Shown: piece by piece, positions 42,308-51,370 of the stretch
How the letters are laid out: each line of letters opens with the position of its first letter
Position numbering within the stretch: the first letter of the stretch is position 1
Assembly (NCBI GenBank): GCA_028277745.1
Contig: JANQFR010000014.1
Span: forward strand, 1 to 64,000
Reading direction: 5' to 3'
Origin: Phycisphaeraceae bacterium
Lineage (GTDB): Bacteria; Planctomycetota; Phycisphaerae; Phycisphaerales; Phycisphaeraceae
Length of the DNA stretch: 64,000 bases
Notes under the pieces: model-generated
Told to the model about the DNA's origin: nothing
Databases searched by the model: none
Seen by the model: the letters and a program-made list of their open reading frames with translations, nothing else
Position numbers and translations under genes: made by a program

Positions 42308-44377
42308 TCACGGCTGCAAGGTGACCTCAACCGACGCCACGTCCGTGCGATGGCTGCCGTTGGCCGATTCGGTGAACACACCGATGCGGCCTTGTTTGAA
42401 ATGCCGCTTGTCGTCCAGCGCCCGGAGTTCAACGGAGCCATCGTTATTCTGGTCTACCGCGATGACCACGCCGCGCGACGTATCGCGGATGGTCACCGCC
42501 ACCTGCGCCTCCTGCGTCCGGCCGAGCAGCGGCGACGTGGAGGCGAGTGGCGTGAGGCGTTCTTCACCGTCCGCCCCGATCTGCCGTACCGCGATCGTGC
42601 CGGCAACGAGATCGACCATATAACCTTCACCGCGCCCGTTCGCACGCAGCAGCAGGCCGCCGCCGGCGTTGTTGTAGCGATTGAGAAAACGGACGGTGAC
42701 CGCCAGATCGGTCCAGTCTTCACCCTGCTCGGTCAGCGTCATTTTCATGCCCTTGCCGCGCGGCATGCTCAGGCCGGGCTGATGATCGCCAGTGACCAAC
42801 GAAACATTCCACGGGGCAAAACCTTCCGCGGGCCGCCAGGCCAACCCCATCGTGTTCGTGCCGGTGAGTGTGGGGTCGACGCTGAGATCGCCATCGCTGA
42901 AGTCATCCACAAAGGTCGTGACCGGACCGGAAGCAACGGCGAACGGCGGTTCGGGTTGCGGCGATCGGCCCGCGATCTCCATGGCGCCGGCGTCGGGCCG
43001 AGCATCACGCGAGGCTCCCGCGCGGTCGGTTTCCAAAGGCTCGATGCTGGGGGCCTGCCGAGTGCCTGCGTCGACCGCGAGACTGTCCGGTTTCAGGCGA
43101 CCGTCCAGGGCGTGGGGGTCGACAAACGGGGTTTCCGCCGCAAGCCGATCCGTCCTGCGAAGAAACTGGTTTTTCCTGATGGCGGTCAACACGTTGTGTC
43201 CGACGTACCAATCTTGCAAACCGGCCGCGGACCCGAGTTGCTGGGTAAGAATATTGTTGTAGATCCGCACATTTCTGCACTTCGGGGTAACGCGCACGCT
43301 GGTGTTGTCGCCATGCAGTTCACGAAAACGGGTCTGGAAGGTCAGACCGTCGGGCAGGTTGACGAAGCTGTTATGCCGGATAGTCAGGCCGTCGACGCCA
43401 CCGGGCACGTTGATCGCCCAGCCGCTCGATGGGCCGAAGATGTTGTTTTCAATGACGATGTCGCGGCTGAACAGTTCCGGGCGACGCAGGTACGGGCTGA
43501 TGATCAACCCCTGCGATTCACAAGCGAAAATGCGGTTGCCGCGGACAACGATGTCGACGCACTCGCTGCCGTCTCGGCCGGGGCCGGGGATGAAGATGTG
43601 GATGCCGTCACAATGCTTATTCCAACCTTTGCCGGCCTCGTCACCATCGTTGACGCCGTCGTCAAGATGATAGATGTCGTTGCCTTCAATCAGGATGTGT
43701 CGGCCGGAGACGACGCGGATGCCGTCGTGGGTGATATCGTGGATGCGGCAACCGATCACCTGCTGATGCCGACCCGATAGTGAGACGCCGATGCCGGTGT
43801 TGGTGATGTCGCAACCCTGCACGCGGTGATATGAACCGCCGCCCAGTTGAACCGCCGTTTTATGGATCGCCTCGTTGTCACCGGCCCAGAGACCGATGCG
43901 CTCGATGCGGCAGTCGACCACTTCGAGGTGACGCGCACCGAACGCGTAGACGCCATCGGTCAGCGTGACGTTCTGCAATCGCAGATAAGCGTCAAAGACG
44001 CCCATGCCGTCGGGGCCGGCGAAGTTCGAGCCGCGCACACCGAGTTGGATGCGCCCGATTTTCACGTTATCCCGGGCCGCTTCACCGTCCCCCTCAGCCG
44101 GACGGATGGTGACGTAGTCGTTTTCAAACAGATGCTTACCTGGGTTCATCCGTTCGATGATGCCGTCGTACACACCGGGCATGAGCAGGATGGTGTCGCC
44201 GCCCTGGGCCTTGCGGACAGCCTGGGAAAGCGTCTGGAACGGCGCGGTGCGCGTGCCGGCGTTGGCGTCGCGCCCCTCATGGGCATCGACGTGCCAGTCG
44301 TTGGCGGCCACGGGCGCGGCCAAGACCGCCGATATGAAAAAAAACATCGTCCATTGCCGGGCGGCATCGACACGCAT
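42308..44377 (-). CDS. secreted parallel beta-helix lyase-like protein with C-terminal beta-sandwich
   Basis: 689 residues; AGGAGA lies 9 nt before the ATG at 44377. Signal peptide MFFFISAVLAAPVAAN. The N-terminal block NDWHVDAHEGRDANAGTRTA is the DUF1565-type cap of right-handed beta-helices. Many helix turns follow at about 95-400 (VVRGNRIFACESQGLIISPY; DIVIENNIFGPSSGWAINVP). Residues about 490-680 form a concanavalin-like domain (TFVDDFSDGDLSVDPTL). The layout resembles chondroitinase B/alginate lyase (PL6) proteins, but catalytic Lys and Arg cannot be placed with certainty. Its stop is 3 nt from that of the large lyase, and it follows the module C PEP-CTERM gene by 94 nt. Confidence 0.78.
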   Translation of the reverse strand: MRVDAARQWTMFFFISAVLAAPVAANDWHVDAHEGRDANAGTRTAPFQTLSQAVRKAQGGDTILLMPGVYDGIIERMNPGKHLFENDYVTIRPAEGDGEAARDNVKIGRIQLGVRGSNFAGPDGMGVFDAYLRLQNVTLTDGVYAFGARHLEVVDCRIERIGLWAGDNEAIHKTAVQLGGGSYHRVQGCDITNTGIGVSLSGRHQQVIGCRIHDITHDGIRVVSGRHILIEGNDIYHLDDGVNDGDEAGKGWNKHCDGIHIFIPGPGRDGSECVDIVVRGNRIFACESQGLIISPYLRRPELFSRDIVIENNIFGPSSGWAINVPGGVDGLTIRHNSFVNLPDGLTFQTRFRELHGDNTSVRVTPKCRNVRIYNNILTQQLGSAAGLQDWYVGHNVLTAIRKNQFLRRTDRLAAETPFVDPHALDGRLKPDSLAVDAGTRQAPSIEPLETDRAGASRDARPDAGAMEIAGRSPQPEPPFAVASGPVTTFVDDFSDGDLSVDPTLTGTNTMGLAWRPAEGFAPWNVSLVTGDHQPGLSMPRGKGMKMTLTEQGEDWTDLAVTVRFLNRYNNAGGGLLLRANGRGEGYMVDLVAGTIAVRQIGADGEERLTPLASTSPLLGRTQEAQVAVTIRDTSRGVVIAVDQNNDGSVELRALDDKRHFKQGRIGVFTESANGSHRTDVASVEVTLQP

Positions 44378-44471
44378 TCATTCAGTCTCCTGGGGTAGGT
44401 GCGTCTTCAACGATCGCGTGGAGGGCCGCCTCGTTTGTCGTCAGGATGCGTGGCCGATTGCAGTGGTTCGC

Positions 44472-45284
44472 TTACGTTGGGGCACGGCGTCCGCGGGCCA
44501 GGCACAACGCGCTGCCGGCGATGAGCAGGATCACCGAGGAAGGCTCGGGAACCTCCACGATCTGAAAGCCGTAGAGCCGGTGCCGCCAGTTTGAATTACC
44601 CATATCCAGAGCCTGCAGCGAGAAGCTCAATTCGGATCCGGTAAGCCCTTTGGCGACCGTGTAGTTGCCTTCCGTGCTGGGAACCGTGCCGCCGATATCG
44701 CCGGCGTCGTAATCGGTGTTGGTGATCTGTGCATAGCCGTTGCCCAGATCATCGACCGGCGCGGTGCCGCGGGCATAAAAGGTGGCGCCGTCAAGGGTCA
44801 GCGAACCGCCTCTCGAACTGTTGCCGCCGCCCCAATACACATAAATGTCATACGCGGCGTACGCGATGCCGGTGATGTTGACCGTGAGAGTCTGCCCGCC
44901 GCCGGCCTCCCACATCTCCGAGAAACCGCTGTAGAGCCGCTGGTCATTCGTGGCGGCGTTGCCTGCCAGAGCGTTGGCCCGCGGATGAATCACTTCCACC
45001 TGAATGGACCCGCCGACCAGATTACCGAGCTGATCGGTCAGTTCCGTGCCGTCTCGCACCATACTGCCGCTGTCCGCTTCGATATTGTTCCAGTGCCCCA
45101 CACGGATATCCGCGTTCGCGCCGGCAAGATCGGTCGACGCCATGGTGAGCCGGCCTTGCGACTCATCCATATTGATGCTGATGATCTCGCCGACGACGGC
45201 GGCCTGCGACACGGATGCGCCCCATGCCAAGACCAGCCCCAGCGTCAGGCTCAGGAAACCAACACGGGTCGATTGGGAAGACAT
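44472..45284 (-). CDS. PEP-CTERM sorting domain protein (module C)
   Basis: 270 residues. Signal peptide VGFLSLTLGLVLAWGASVSQ with cleavage after AA. The middle has GHWNNIEADSG and AYAAYDIYVYWGGGNSSRGG, matching the module B PEP-CTERM protein in order and spacing. The C-terminus VPEPSSVILLIAGSALCLAR plus GRR is the sorting signal. It is the first gene of a minus-strand pair with the beta-helix lyase-like protein and shares a divergent control region with the module C prepilin gene. Likely an exosortase-processed surface protein. Confidence 0.88.
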   Translation of the reverse strand: MSSQSTRVGFLSLTLGLVLAWGASVSQAAVVGEIISINMDESQGRLTMASTDLAGANADIRVGHWNNIEADSGSMVRDGTELTDQLGNLVGGSIQVEVIHPRANALAGNAATNDQRLYSGFSEMWEAGGGQTLTVNITGIAYAAYDIYVYWGGGNSSRGGSLTLDGATFYARGTAPVDDLGNGYAQITNTDYDAGDIGGTVPSTEGNYTVAKGLTGSELSFSLQALDMGNSNWRHRLYGFQIVEVPEPSSVILLIAGSALCLARGRRAPT

Positions 45285-45374
45285 AAAACCTCCTGTTCCT
45301 ATTTGAAACGCTCGCGGACAAGATGACCCCGCATGAAACCAGATGGATATGAAGAATAACCCGATTATTTATTT

Positions 45375-45390
45375 TGTCAAGCGTTTGTTA
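45375..45390. promoter_or_regulatory. LacI-like operator over the -35 box of the PEP-CTERM promoter
   Basis: CAAGCGTTTG (45378-45387); read on the minus strand CAAACGCTTG overlaps TTGACA (45380-45375), which is followed after 16 nt by TATTCT, a usable promoter for the PEP-CTERM gene. The overlap fits repression by a LacI protein. Confidence 0.6.
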
Positions 45391-45450
45391 TTTTAAATAT
45401 CAGGCTATTCTTACTTCTTTACAGCAGATCCCCCAAACCGTAACATGCAA

Positions 45451-45467
45451 TAACAAGCGTTTGATAA
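45451..45467. promoter_or_regulatory. LacI-like operator upstream of the module C prepilin gene
   Basis: TAACAAGCGTTTGATAA with CG-centred core CAAGCGTTTG (45454-45463), 125 nt before the prepilin start, in an AT-rich 303-nt divergent control region (45285-45587) that holds no gene. Identical over 16 bases to the complement of the site at 38695. Confidence 0.6.
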
Positions 45468-45587
45468 TATTGCTAATATTCACCTAACTTATCTGCACTC
45501 ACAGCAGGCGCCGGGTCCGGGCGTCAGACGAAGCCATCACCGGAATCGACTCACATCCTGTTTCCTTCACGCCGGAGGCTCGCACCA

Positions 45588-46466
45588 ATGGTCGTCATGC
45601 CGCCCAACGCCAGGGCAATCGCACGCAACGGCTTTACGCTCATCGAGTTGTTGGTCGTGATCAGCATCATTGCGCTGCTGGCGGCCCTGCTGCTGCCGGC
45701 GTTGCAGAGCGCCCGAGCCGTGGCGAGGAACGTGCAGTGCCTGTCCAACATGCGGGGGATGGGCCTGGGTTTTTTTGCTTACGCGTCAGACAACCGGGGG
45801 TATGTCACGCCCGCCCGCATCGGCCCGGTCGCGGGGCTGCATCCCAAGTTCAACTTCCCGATATCGTGGGCCATCGAAGCGCCCGACGCACCGCTGCTCG
45901 GGCGATACACCGGCCGAGCAAGCGAACCCGGCGCCCCCTGGGGCAATGCGCAAGACACGATCTGGCGATGCCCGGAGGATGAGTTGTCCAGCGGTTCCCG
46001 CATCACCAGCTACAGCATGGTCCGCCGCAGCAACGGGAATAGCAGCGGCGCCTTCTTTACCGCGATCGAAACCATCAACCCGCAGCAACGCTGGGCCCAA
46101 CTGCCAAAGCTCGAAGACATCACCAACCCCAGCAAGCTGATGACCTTCGCTGAAAAAAACGGCCCGACGGTGTTCGTCTTTGGCGGCAACTGGCCCACAC
46201 GCTCCAGTCCGACCGCGCCGCTGTACGGAAACCCCGGCAACAGCCCGCAAACCGCCGGCTGGGCACATAACACGGCGCGAAGCAACTACAACTATCGTAT
46301 GTGGCATCCGCCAACTTCCGGCGGCAGTCCGTTGGGCGTCAACATGTGCTTTGCCGACGGCCATGCCAAAACCATCGTCAGCACGCCCGCGGACATCGAC
46401 GGCGAATACTGGCTGCGAGACATCTACGGCGAAGCATTTGTCTTCCGCCCGCAGGATGATCAATGA
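45588..46466 (+). CDS. prepilin-type protein with FADGHA signature (module C)
   Basis: 292 residues. Leader [15 protein letters not shown] then [20 protein letters not shown], the prepilin peptidase site being after Gly15 with Glu20 at +5. [20 protein letters not shown] is the conserved helix after the membrane segment. The globular part ends with [11 protein letters not shown]. It is transcribed divergently from the PEP-CTERM gene and precedes the LacI gene by 148 nt. As with the other three copies there is no pilus assembly gene nearby. Role unknown. Confidence 0.88.
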   Translation: MVVMPPNARAIARNGFTLIELLVVISIIALLAALLLPALQSARAVARNVQCLSNMRGMGLGFFAYASDNRGYVTPARIGPVAGLHPKFNFPISWAIEAPDAPLLGRYTGRASEPGAPWGNAQDTIWRCPEDELSSGSRITSYSMVRRSNGNSSGAFFTAIETINPQQRWAQLPKLEDITNPSKLMTFAEKNGPTVFVFGGNWPTRSSPTAPLYGNPGNSPQTAGWAHNTARSNYNYRMWHPPTSGGSPLGVNMCFADGHAKTIVSTPADIDGEYWLRDIYGEAFVFRPQDDQ

Positions 46467-46614
46467 AACCCGAAAGCCATCGCCGCCATGACGCCACGCC
46501 TGACCCCGCTGTTGCATATCGGCCTGCCGCTGCCCGGGCAAGCGGGGGCGGTGATGCGCGGCGCATCAGCGGGTATAAACATGGATCAAAACCGGCGTAA
46601 AGGAGCAACAGGCT

Positions 46615-47643
46615 GTGGCGTCGCTGCGTGACATTGCTGATGAAGTGGGCGTTTCGATTTCACTCGTATCGCGGGTGCTGAACAATCGCATGGGCTCGAC
46701 GGGCGTCCGTCCGGAATTGGCCGAACGCATCCGCGCCTCCGCGGCCGCGATGAACTACCTGCCCAACCCCGCAGCGGTCGCGCTCAGCGGCGGCCGGCAG
46801 AATGTCCTGGGCATCTTCATCCATCGCATAGGCATCGACGGCAGCGGCACGATTGAACGCACCATCGAAGGCGTCAGCCTCGCCGCCCGCGCCAACCATC
46901 AGCGCTTGCTCACCAGTTTTTATACGGACGACGATGACTTTCAGCAGCACGACCCCATCATCCGCAAGACATTTATGGACGGCCTGCTGCTGGTAGGCAT
47001 CCGGCACCCCGAACTGGTCAGCAAGCTGCTGAGCTACCGTGAGCGCGGACTGCCGATCGCCACCCTGCACGACGAGCCGATCCACGACGATCTGCCCAAC
47101 GCCGGGCTGGACCAGATCGCCATCGGCCGGCTGACCACGGAACACCTGATCGAGCGCGGCTGCCGACGCATCGTCTTCGCGTGCGTCCGAGGCATCGTCA
47201 TGGAACAACGCATCACCGGATACCGCAAGGCGCTCCGCCATGCCGGACTCGTGGACGACCCCGAACTGCTGCCCAAGGTGCGCGAACAAACAGACCAACT
47301 GCACGAGGAATACGGCCCTGAGTCCGGCCGGGCGTTGGTGGCCGGATTACTGGAGCGCGGCGTCACTTTCGACGGGGTGATCGCGCAGTCGGACGCGCAG
47401 GCCATCGGCGTCATCAACGAACTGGCCGCCCGCCGGATCGACGTGCCCGGCCAGGTCCGCGTGATCGGCATGGACAATTCCCCCCATTGCCTGCTCGCGC
47501 GTGTTCCGCTCAGTTCCATCTCCGGCCAACTCCGCGAACGCGCTTCCACGGCGATACACATGCTGCTCCAACTGATCCGCGGCGAAGCAGCGGCTTCGGT
47601 CAACCTTCAACCGCGTCTGATTGCCCGGGAATCCACCGCCTGA
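46615..47643 (+). CDS. LacI family transcriptional regulator (module C)
   Basis: 342 residues with a GTG start at 46615 and AAGGAG 9 nt before it. Helix-turn-helix SLRDIADEVGVSISLVSRVL at residues 3-22, hinge-like VRPELAERIRASAAAMNYLP, then a sugar-binding sensor (IERGCRRIVFACVRGIVMEQ; DGVIAQSDAQAIGVINELAA; VRVIGMDNSPHCLLARVPLS). It ends RLIARESTA, exactly the point after which the module A regulator runs on into a prepilin. It probably binds the CAAGCGTTTG sites at 45378, 45454 and 38695 and is relieved by a sugar from the lyase substrate. Confidence 0.93.
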   Translation: MASLRDIADEVGVSISLVSRVLNNRMGSTGVRPELAERIRASAAAMNYLPNPAAVALSGGRQNVLGIFIHRIGIDGSGTIERTIEGVSLAARANHQRLLTSFYTDDDDFQQHDPIIRKTFMDGLLLVGIRHPELVSKLLSYRERGLPIATLHDEPIHDDLPNAGLDQIAIGRLTTEHLIERGCRRIVFACVRGIVMEQRITGYRKALRHAGLVDDPELLPKVREQTDQLHEEYGPESGRALVAGLLERGVTFDGVIAQSDAQAIGVINELAARRIDVPGQVRVIGMDNSPHCLLARVPLSSISGQLRERASTAIHMLLQLIRGEAAASVNLQPRLIARESTA

Positions 47644-47660
47644 AACCCATCGGAACCGCC

Positions 47661-48830
47661 ATGTCTGAACAACGCTCCGGTCGCACGGCACGCATCCTGT
47701 TAATTACGGCCGTCTGCCTGATCGCCACCCATTCCCTCGGGAGTTCACCCTCAGAAGTGTTGCCGGCGCGGGCCGCGGGGCAGCCGGACTCCGCTCCTTC
47801 TGAGCGCGAGGACCGGATGGTTTTTCCTGGTGAAGCTTGGGCGGTCGCAACACCCGAGTCGCAAGGTATTGCTTCGGATCGTCTCGATAAAGCGTTGGCG
47901 CATCTACGAGAGGTCTGCGGCGAGCACGGCACGGATAAGGTGGTTATCGTTCGTAACGGCTACGTGCTCTGGCAGGGACCCAAGGCCGACGAGCCGTTCC
48001 TCGTGTGGTCCTGCACGAAGTCGTTTCTCAGCACCGCATTGGGATTGTTGTGGGACGACGGCGTGGTCACGCCTGAATCGCGTGCAGCACTGTGGCTTCC
48101 CCAGATTGCCGAGCATTACCCCGATGTGACGCTGGAGCACCTGGCCACATTCACCAGCGGATACGCCCACGAGAACGATCCGCTCAAGCCCGCGCCGCCG
48201 CGGTACGCGCCCGGCGAGGCGTTTCACTATTCCAAGGAGTCCGACCTGCTCGCCGCCGCGCTCACCCGCGCCGCGGATCAGTCGTTGGAGGCCCTATTCT
48301 TTGAACGCATCGGCGAGCCGATCGGCATCACCCGCAAGGATATGGACTGGGGCGAACACACCCACCGCGATGGCCTGGCGTTCAACGGCGGATCCGGCCA
48401 CCCCGGCGGCGGCGTCGCCATCAACGCGCTGGCCATGGCCCGCTTCGGTTGGCTGATGGCCGCCGACGGCCGATGGAAAGACAAGCAGTTGATCAGTCAA
48501 CGCTATCTCGACTACGCCACCGCCCCCCGCACCGCGACGGATCTGCCGCCCTTCAAGCCTGACGCCTGGTATGTCAGTCTGCCCGGCAACTACGGCCTGA
48601 ACTGGTGGACCAACGGCCCGATGCCTGACGGCCGACGCCGCTGGCCCCACGCCCCGAATCACACCTTCGCCGCCCAGGGCAACCGCAATAACGTCTGCTT
48701 CGTCATTCCGGAGTGGAACATGGTCATCGTCCGGCTCGGACACGACCGCATTATCGACATGGCCGAGTACGACGAAGTCTTCCGTCTGCTCGACCCCACC
48801 AACCCGTTCCAGCCGCGTCGTCAGGAGTAG
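47661..48830 (+). CDS. beta-lactamase-family serine hydrolase
   Basis: 389 residues, starting 17 nt after the LacI stop. N-terminal signal-type helix RTARILLITAVCLIATHSLG. Catalytic Ser-x-x-Lys is S117-C-T-K120 in VWSCTKSF; YSKE supplies the Tyr-x-Ser/Asn-like motif and HTFAAQG the third motif. Belongs to the class C beta-lactamase/esterase fold, which includes carbohydrate esterases, peptidases and many unassigned enzymes. Its place behind LacI in module C suggests action on glycan ester groups rather than antibiotics; this is inference. Confidence 0.85.
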   Translation: MSEQRSGRTARILLITAVCLIATHSLGSSPSEVLPARAAGQPDSAPSEREDRMVFPGEAWAVATPESQGIASDRLDKALAHLREVCGEHGTDKVVIVRNGYVLWQGPKADEPFLVWSCTKSFLSTALGLLWDDGVVTPESRAALWLPQIAEHYPDVTLEHLATFTSGYAHENDPLKPAPPRYAPGEAFHYSKESDLLAAALTRAADQSLEALFFERIGEPIGITRKDMDWGEHTHRDGLAFNGGSGHPGGGVAINALAMARFGWLMAADGRWKDKQLISQRYLDYATAPRTATDLPPFKPDAWYVSLPGNYGLNWWTNGPMPDGRRRWPHAPNHTFAAQGNRNNVCFVIPEWNMVIVRLGHDRIIDMAEYDEVFRLLDPTNPFQPRRQE

Positions 48831-49218
48831 ATCGCCAACAAAGCCGGCTCCCCTCTCCGCGACGCGGAGTACACAATCTTTCGTGTGGAAACGTCTGATC
48901 GAAGCAATGATGACGCCGCTGAAATCTTCCTTGGGCACGCCGACAGGATGAATGAGGCCACCGGAGCCGTGATACGCGACTCAGGAGCGGGCGTCGACAT
49001 TGAAGTGATATGCCCCTACTTCTGGCCAACGCGGGATGCGGTGTTGCCGGGGTTACAGTCCGTGGGGCAGGGACAACCCGAGGGCTTGATGGAAGCTTGT
49101 GAAGGGCCCATCAAGCCCTTTCAGCGGAATCAACCGCGGCCTCTTAATAAGATTAAGTATATTTAAATTATAAATTTATATCAAATTTAGCCTTCTGAAA
49201 GTTTTTTCATGCATCGGC
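48831..49218. other. gene-poor interval with a 12-bp hairpin
   Basis: No convincing gene between the serine hydrolase and the promoter at 49219. AGGGCTTGATGG (49081-49092) and CCATCAAGCCCT (49108-49119) form a perfect 12-bp stem with a 15-nt loop, no U tract. From 49150 the DNA becomes AT-rich. A frame at 48885-49166 exists but lacks coding character. Confidence 0.5.
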
Positions 49219-49256
49219 TTGACATGCGGCAGGGGCGGAATATATTAAACGTTAAA
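49219..49256 (+). promoter_or_regulatory. promoter and LacI-like operator of module D
   Basis: TTGACA (49219-49224), 16-nt spacer and TATATT (49241-49246) form a near-consensus promoter. Directly over and after the -10 box lies TTAAACGTTAAA (49245-49256), a CG-centred near-palindrome in the style of a LacI operator. It lies 64 nt before the LacI gene, suggesting repression of the whole downstream array by its first gene product. Confidence 0.65.
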
Positions 49257-49319
49257 GATTTGAGACGGAGACGGCTTCTCTGGTCACATTTCCTTATTTA
49301 ATCTGGACGTCATTCCCTC

Positions 49320-50390
49320 ATGTCAACCATTGCCCAGATCGCGAAAGCCGCCGGCGTTTCAAGCGTGACCGTTTCCAATGTTCTTAACGGTCGGAATCAG
49401 GAGAGATGGTCCAGTTCCAAGGCCCGCGCTGACCGGATCCGCAAGATCGCCGCTGAAATGGGCTACCGCCCCAACGCCGCCGCTCGCGCCATCCGCAAAG
49501 GAAAGTTCGACTCTGTGGCCCTCATCACGGCTTCGGAGGGCAACACCCGATCGGTGATCTCGCAGAAGGTCCTCAATGCCATTCACGAGAGATTGAGCGA
49601 ACACGATTATGCGATGACCCTCAGCCGCATGGCTGATAAGGACTTGCTTGATGAGCTGAGCTTTCCCAAATTGCTCCGTGAGTCACACAGTGACGGGTTG
49701 CTGGTCAACTACAACAAAACGGTGCCCGAAGAGCTGTACAAATTGCTGCAGCGGTTCCAGATTCCCAGTGTCTGGATCAACGCGAAGATGGCGGCCGACT
49801 GCGTCTATCTCGACGACTTTGCCGCGGGTCGTCTCGCCGCCGAGCAACTGCTCCGGGCCGGCCATCGCCGCATCGGGTATTTCACCGCGACTTACCCCGA
49901 GCCCGATGTCGGCGAATCAGCCCACTACAGCGAGCCGGATCGGCGCGACGGGGCTGTCTCCGCGGTCGTCTCCGCCGGCCAATCGATCGACGTTCTCGAC
50001 CGCTCCAAGCTTGGCGGCGCCGATTTCGATAACCAGCACATGCGGCTTCTGCGAGACTACCTGGCCCGTGACGATCGCCCCACCGCCATGGTTTGCTACA
50101 GTTCCGCCGCCGCCACCCTGCTGGCGTTGGCCGGTCTTCAGCTCGGCCTGGATTTTCCCCGGCAACTCTCGGTCGTGGTGATTGATCAACTCGCCCGGAA
50201 GCACGGCTTCTCCTTCTCCACTGTGGTTGTCAACGAGCCGGAGCTGGGCCGCACCGCGGTGACTCTGCTCTTCGACAAGATTCAGGACCCCGGCAGGACC
50301 CTGCCCCCGGTTGCGATCCCGCCGGTGGGCTTCGTCTCTGGGCAGACCTGTTTTCCGCCTCATGATTCAAGTTCGGACGTATCCGCGTAG
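49320..50390 (+). CDS. LacI family transcriptional regulator (module D)
   Basis: 356 residues. Helix-turn-helix [20 protein letters not shown] at residues 2-21, hinge [20 protein letters not shown], sensor domain with [20 protein letters not shown] and a C-terminal [20 protein letters not shown]. First gene of the long module D array and probably its repressor through the site at 49245-49256. It is unlike the module C LacI in the second half, so ligands probably differ. Confidence 0.93.
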   Translation: MSTIAQIAKAAGVSSVTVSNVLNGRNQERWSSSKARADRIRKIAAEMGYRPNAAARAIRKGKFDSVALITASEGNTRSVISQKVLNAIHERLSEHDYAMTLSRMADKDLLDELSFPKLLRESHSDGLLVNYNKTVPEELYKLLQRFQIPSVWINAKMAADCVYLDDFAAGRLAAEQLLRAGHRRIGYFTATYPEPDVGESAHYSEPDRRDGAVSAVVSAGQSIDVLDRSKLGGADFDNQHMRLLRDYLARDDRPTAMVCYSSAAATLLALAGLQLGLDFPRQLSVVVIDQLARKHGFSFSTVVVNEPELGRTAVTLLFDKIQDPGRTLPPVAIPPVGFVSGQTCFPPHDSSSDVSA

Positions 50391-50455
50391 GTCGCACCCG
50401 GTTCCGTTCCGCCGGCTTAGCCGATGGCCCGATACTTCTTTTCTGGGAGCCCGTT

Positions 50456-51277
50456 ATGCCTCACTATCCGTATTTGGCAACAACCCCCGCCGCGTCACGT
50501 CGAACCGCCTTTACGCTTGTTGAGTTGCTTGTGGTCATTAGCATCATTGCATTATTAATTGCCTTGCTGCTGCCGGCGCTGAGCGCAGCTCGTAAAACCG
50601 CCTCCGCCGTCAAGTGCAAGTCCAACCTCCGCCAACTCGCCGTCGCCTCCCACACTTACGCGTCGGACGAAAAAGGCTGGCTCACCCCGGCCGTCGATGT
50701 CTATAACAATACGGGCGTCATGGGCGGCTCATCCTGGGGGCACCGTTTCATGACGGGCGGTTATCTCCAACAAAGCAAGACCAGCAACAACCCCGCCTTC
50801 CCATACGACGCGACCGCTGAGGTCTATTACTGCCCAGACGAGTTGGACAGTGTCCGCGGTGGAGCCCAGTGGGACTACAACCTGCCCTGGTTCATTCACG
50901 GAGTGCTGCCCGCGTCCAACCGCTGGCGGATGACCCGACTCAGCGAAATCCTTAAGCCCAGCATCACCGCCAGTTTCGCCGACACTTTCCTTGGTTCGCC
51001 CAACGTCTACGCTGGGTACTCCGTCCCCGACGGCAACCCCAACCCCCGCGGCTCGACAGGCGTCGGCAACAGCGTCCGACGCTGGGGCTGGTCCCCCCGT
51101 CATTTCGAGGGCAGTTCCCAGAACCTCGCCTTCAACGACGCCAGCGTCCGTGATCTGCCCTATTCGGGGCCGTCCCCGGTCGAGAACGTCATCGATGAAA
51201 ACGGATTCAACGTGGATTTTAAGACCGAGGTCATTATGAGCCGCGTCGACATGGGCCTCGACACCAAATGGCCCTGA
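50456..51277 (+). CDS. prepilin-type protein (module D)
   Basis: 273 residues. Leader [18 protein letters not shown] then [20 protein letters not shown]; the residue before the cleavage site is Ala instead of the usual Gly, which prepilin peptidases sometimes tolerate. [20 protein letters not shown] follows the helix. The end reads [20 protein letters not shown], a divergent H-X9-DG motif (ND for DG). It is 65 nt after the LacI stop and 93 nt before the PEP-CTERM gene, all on one strand. Confidence 0.87.
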   Translation: MPHYPYLATTPAASRRTAFTLVELLVVISIIALLIALLLPALSAARKTASAVKCKSNLRQLAVASHTYASDEKGWLTPAVDVYNNTGVMGGSSWGHRFMTGGYLQQSKTSNNPAFPYDATAEVYYCPDELDSVRGGAQWDYNLPWFIHGVLPASNRWRMTRLSEILKPSITASFADTFLGSPNVYAGYSVPDGNPNPRGSTGVGNSVRRWGWSPRHFEGSSQNLAFNDASVRDLPYSGPSPVENVIDENGFNVDFKTEVIMSRVDMGLDTKWP

Positions 51278-51370
51278 TACGTCATCCAGGAAAAACAACC
51301 GCCCCAACGTCATCTATTCCCAAACTTTATCCCGCACTGTCTTGACGTTTCCAATCAAGAGGAGTTCTCG

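Noticed and set aside
42308-42320. Overlap between the large lyase and the beta-helix gene ends
   Set aside because: The two stop codons are separated by 3 nt on opposite strands; this is ordinary convergence.
48885-49166. 93-codon plus-strand frame between the serine hydrolase and module D
   Set aside because: No ribosome-binding site, mixed codon use, contains a 12-bp hairpin and runs into AT-rich promoter DNA.
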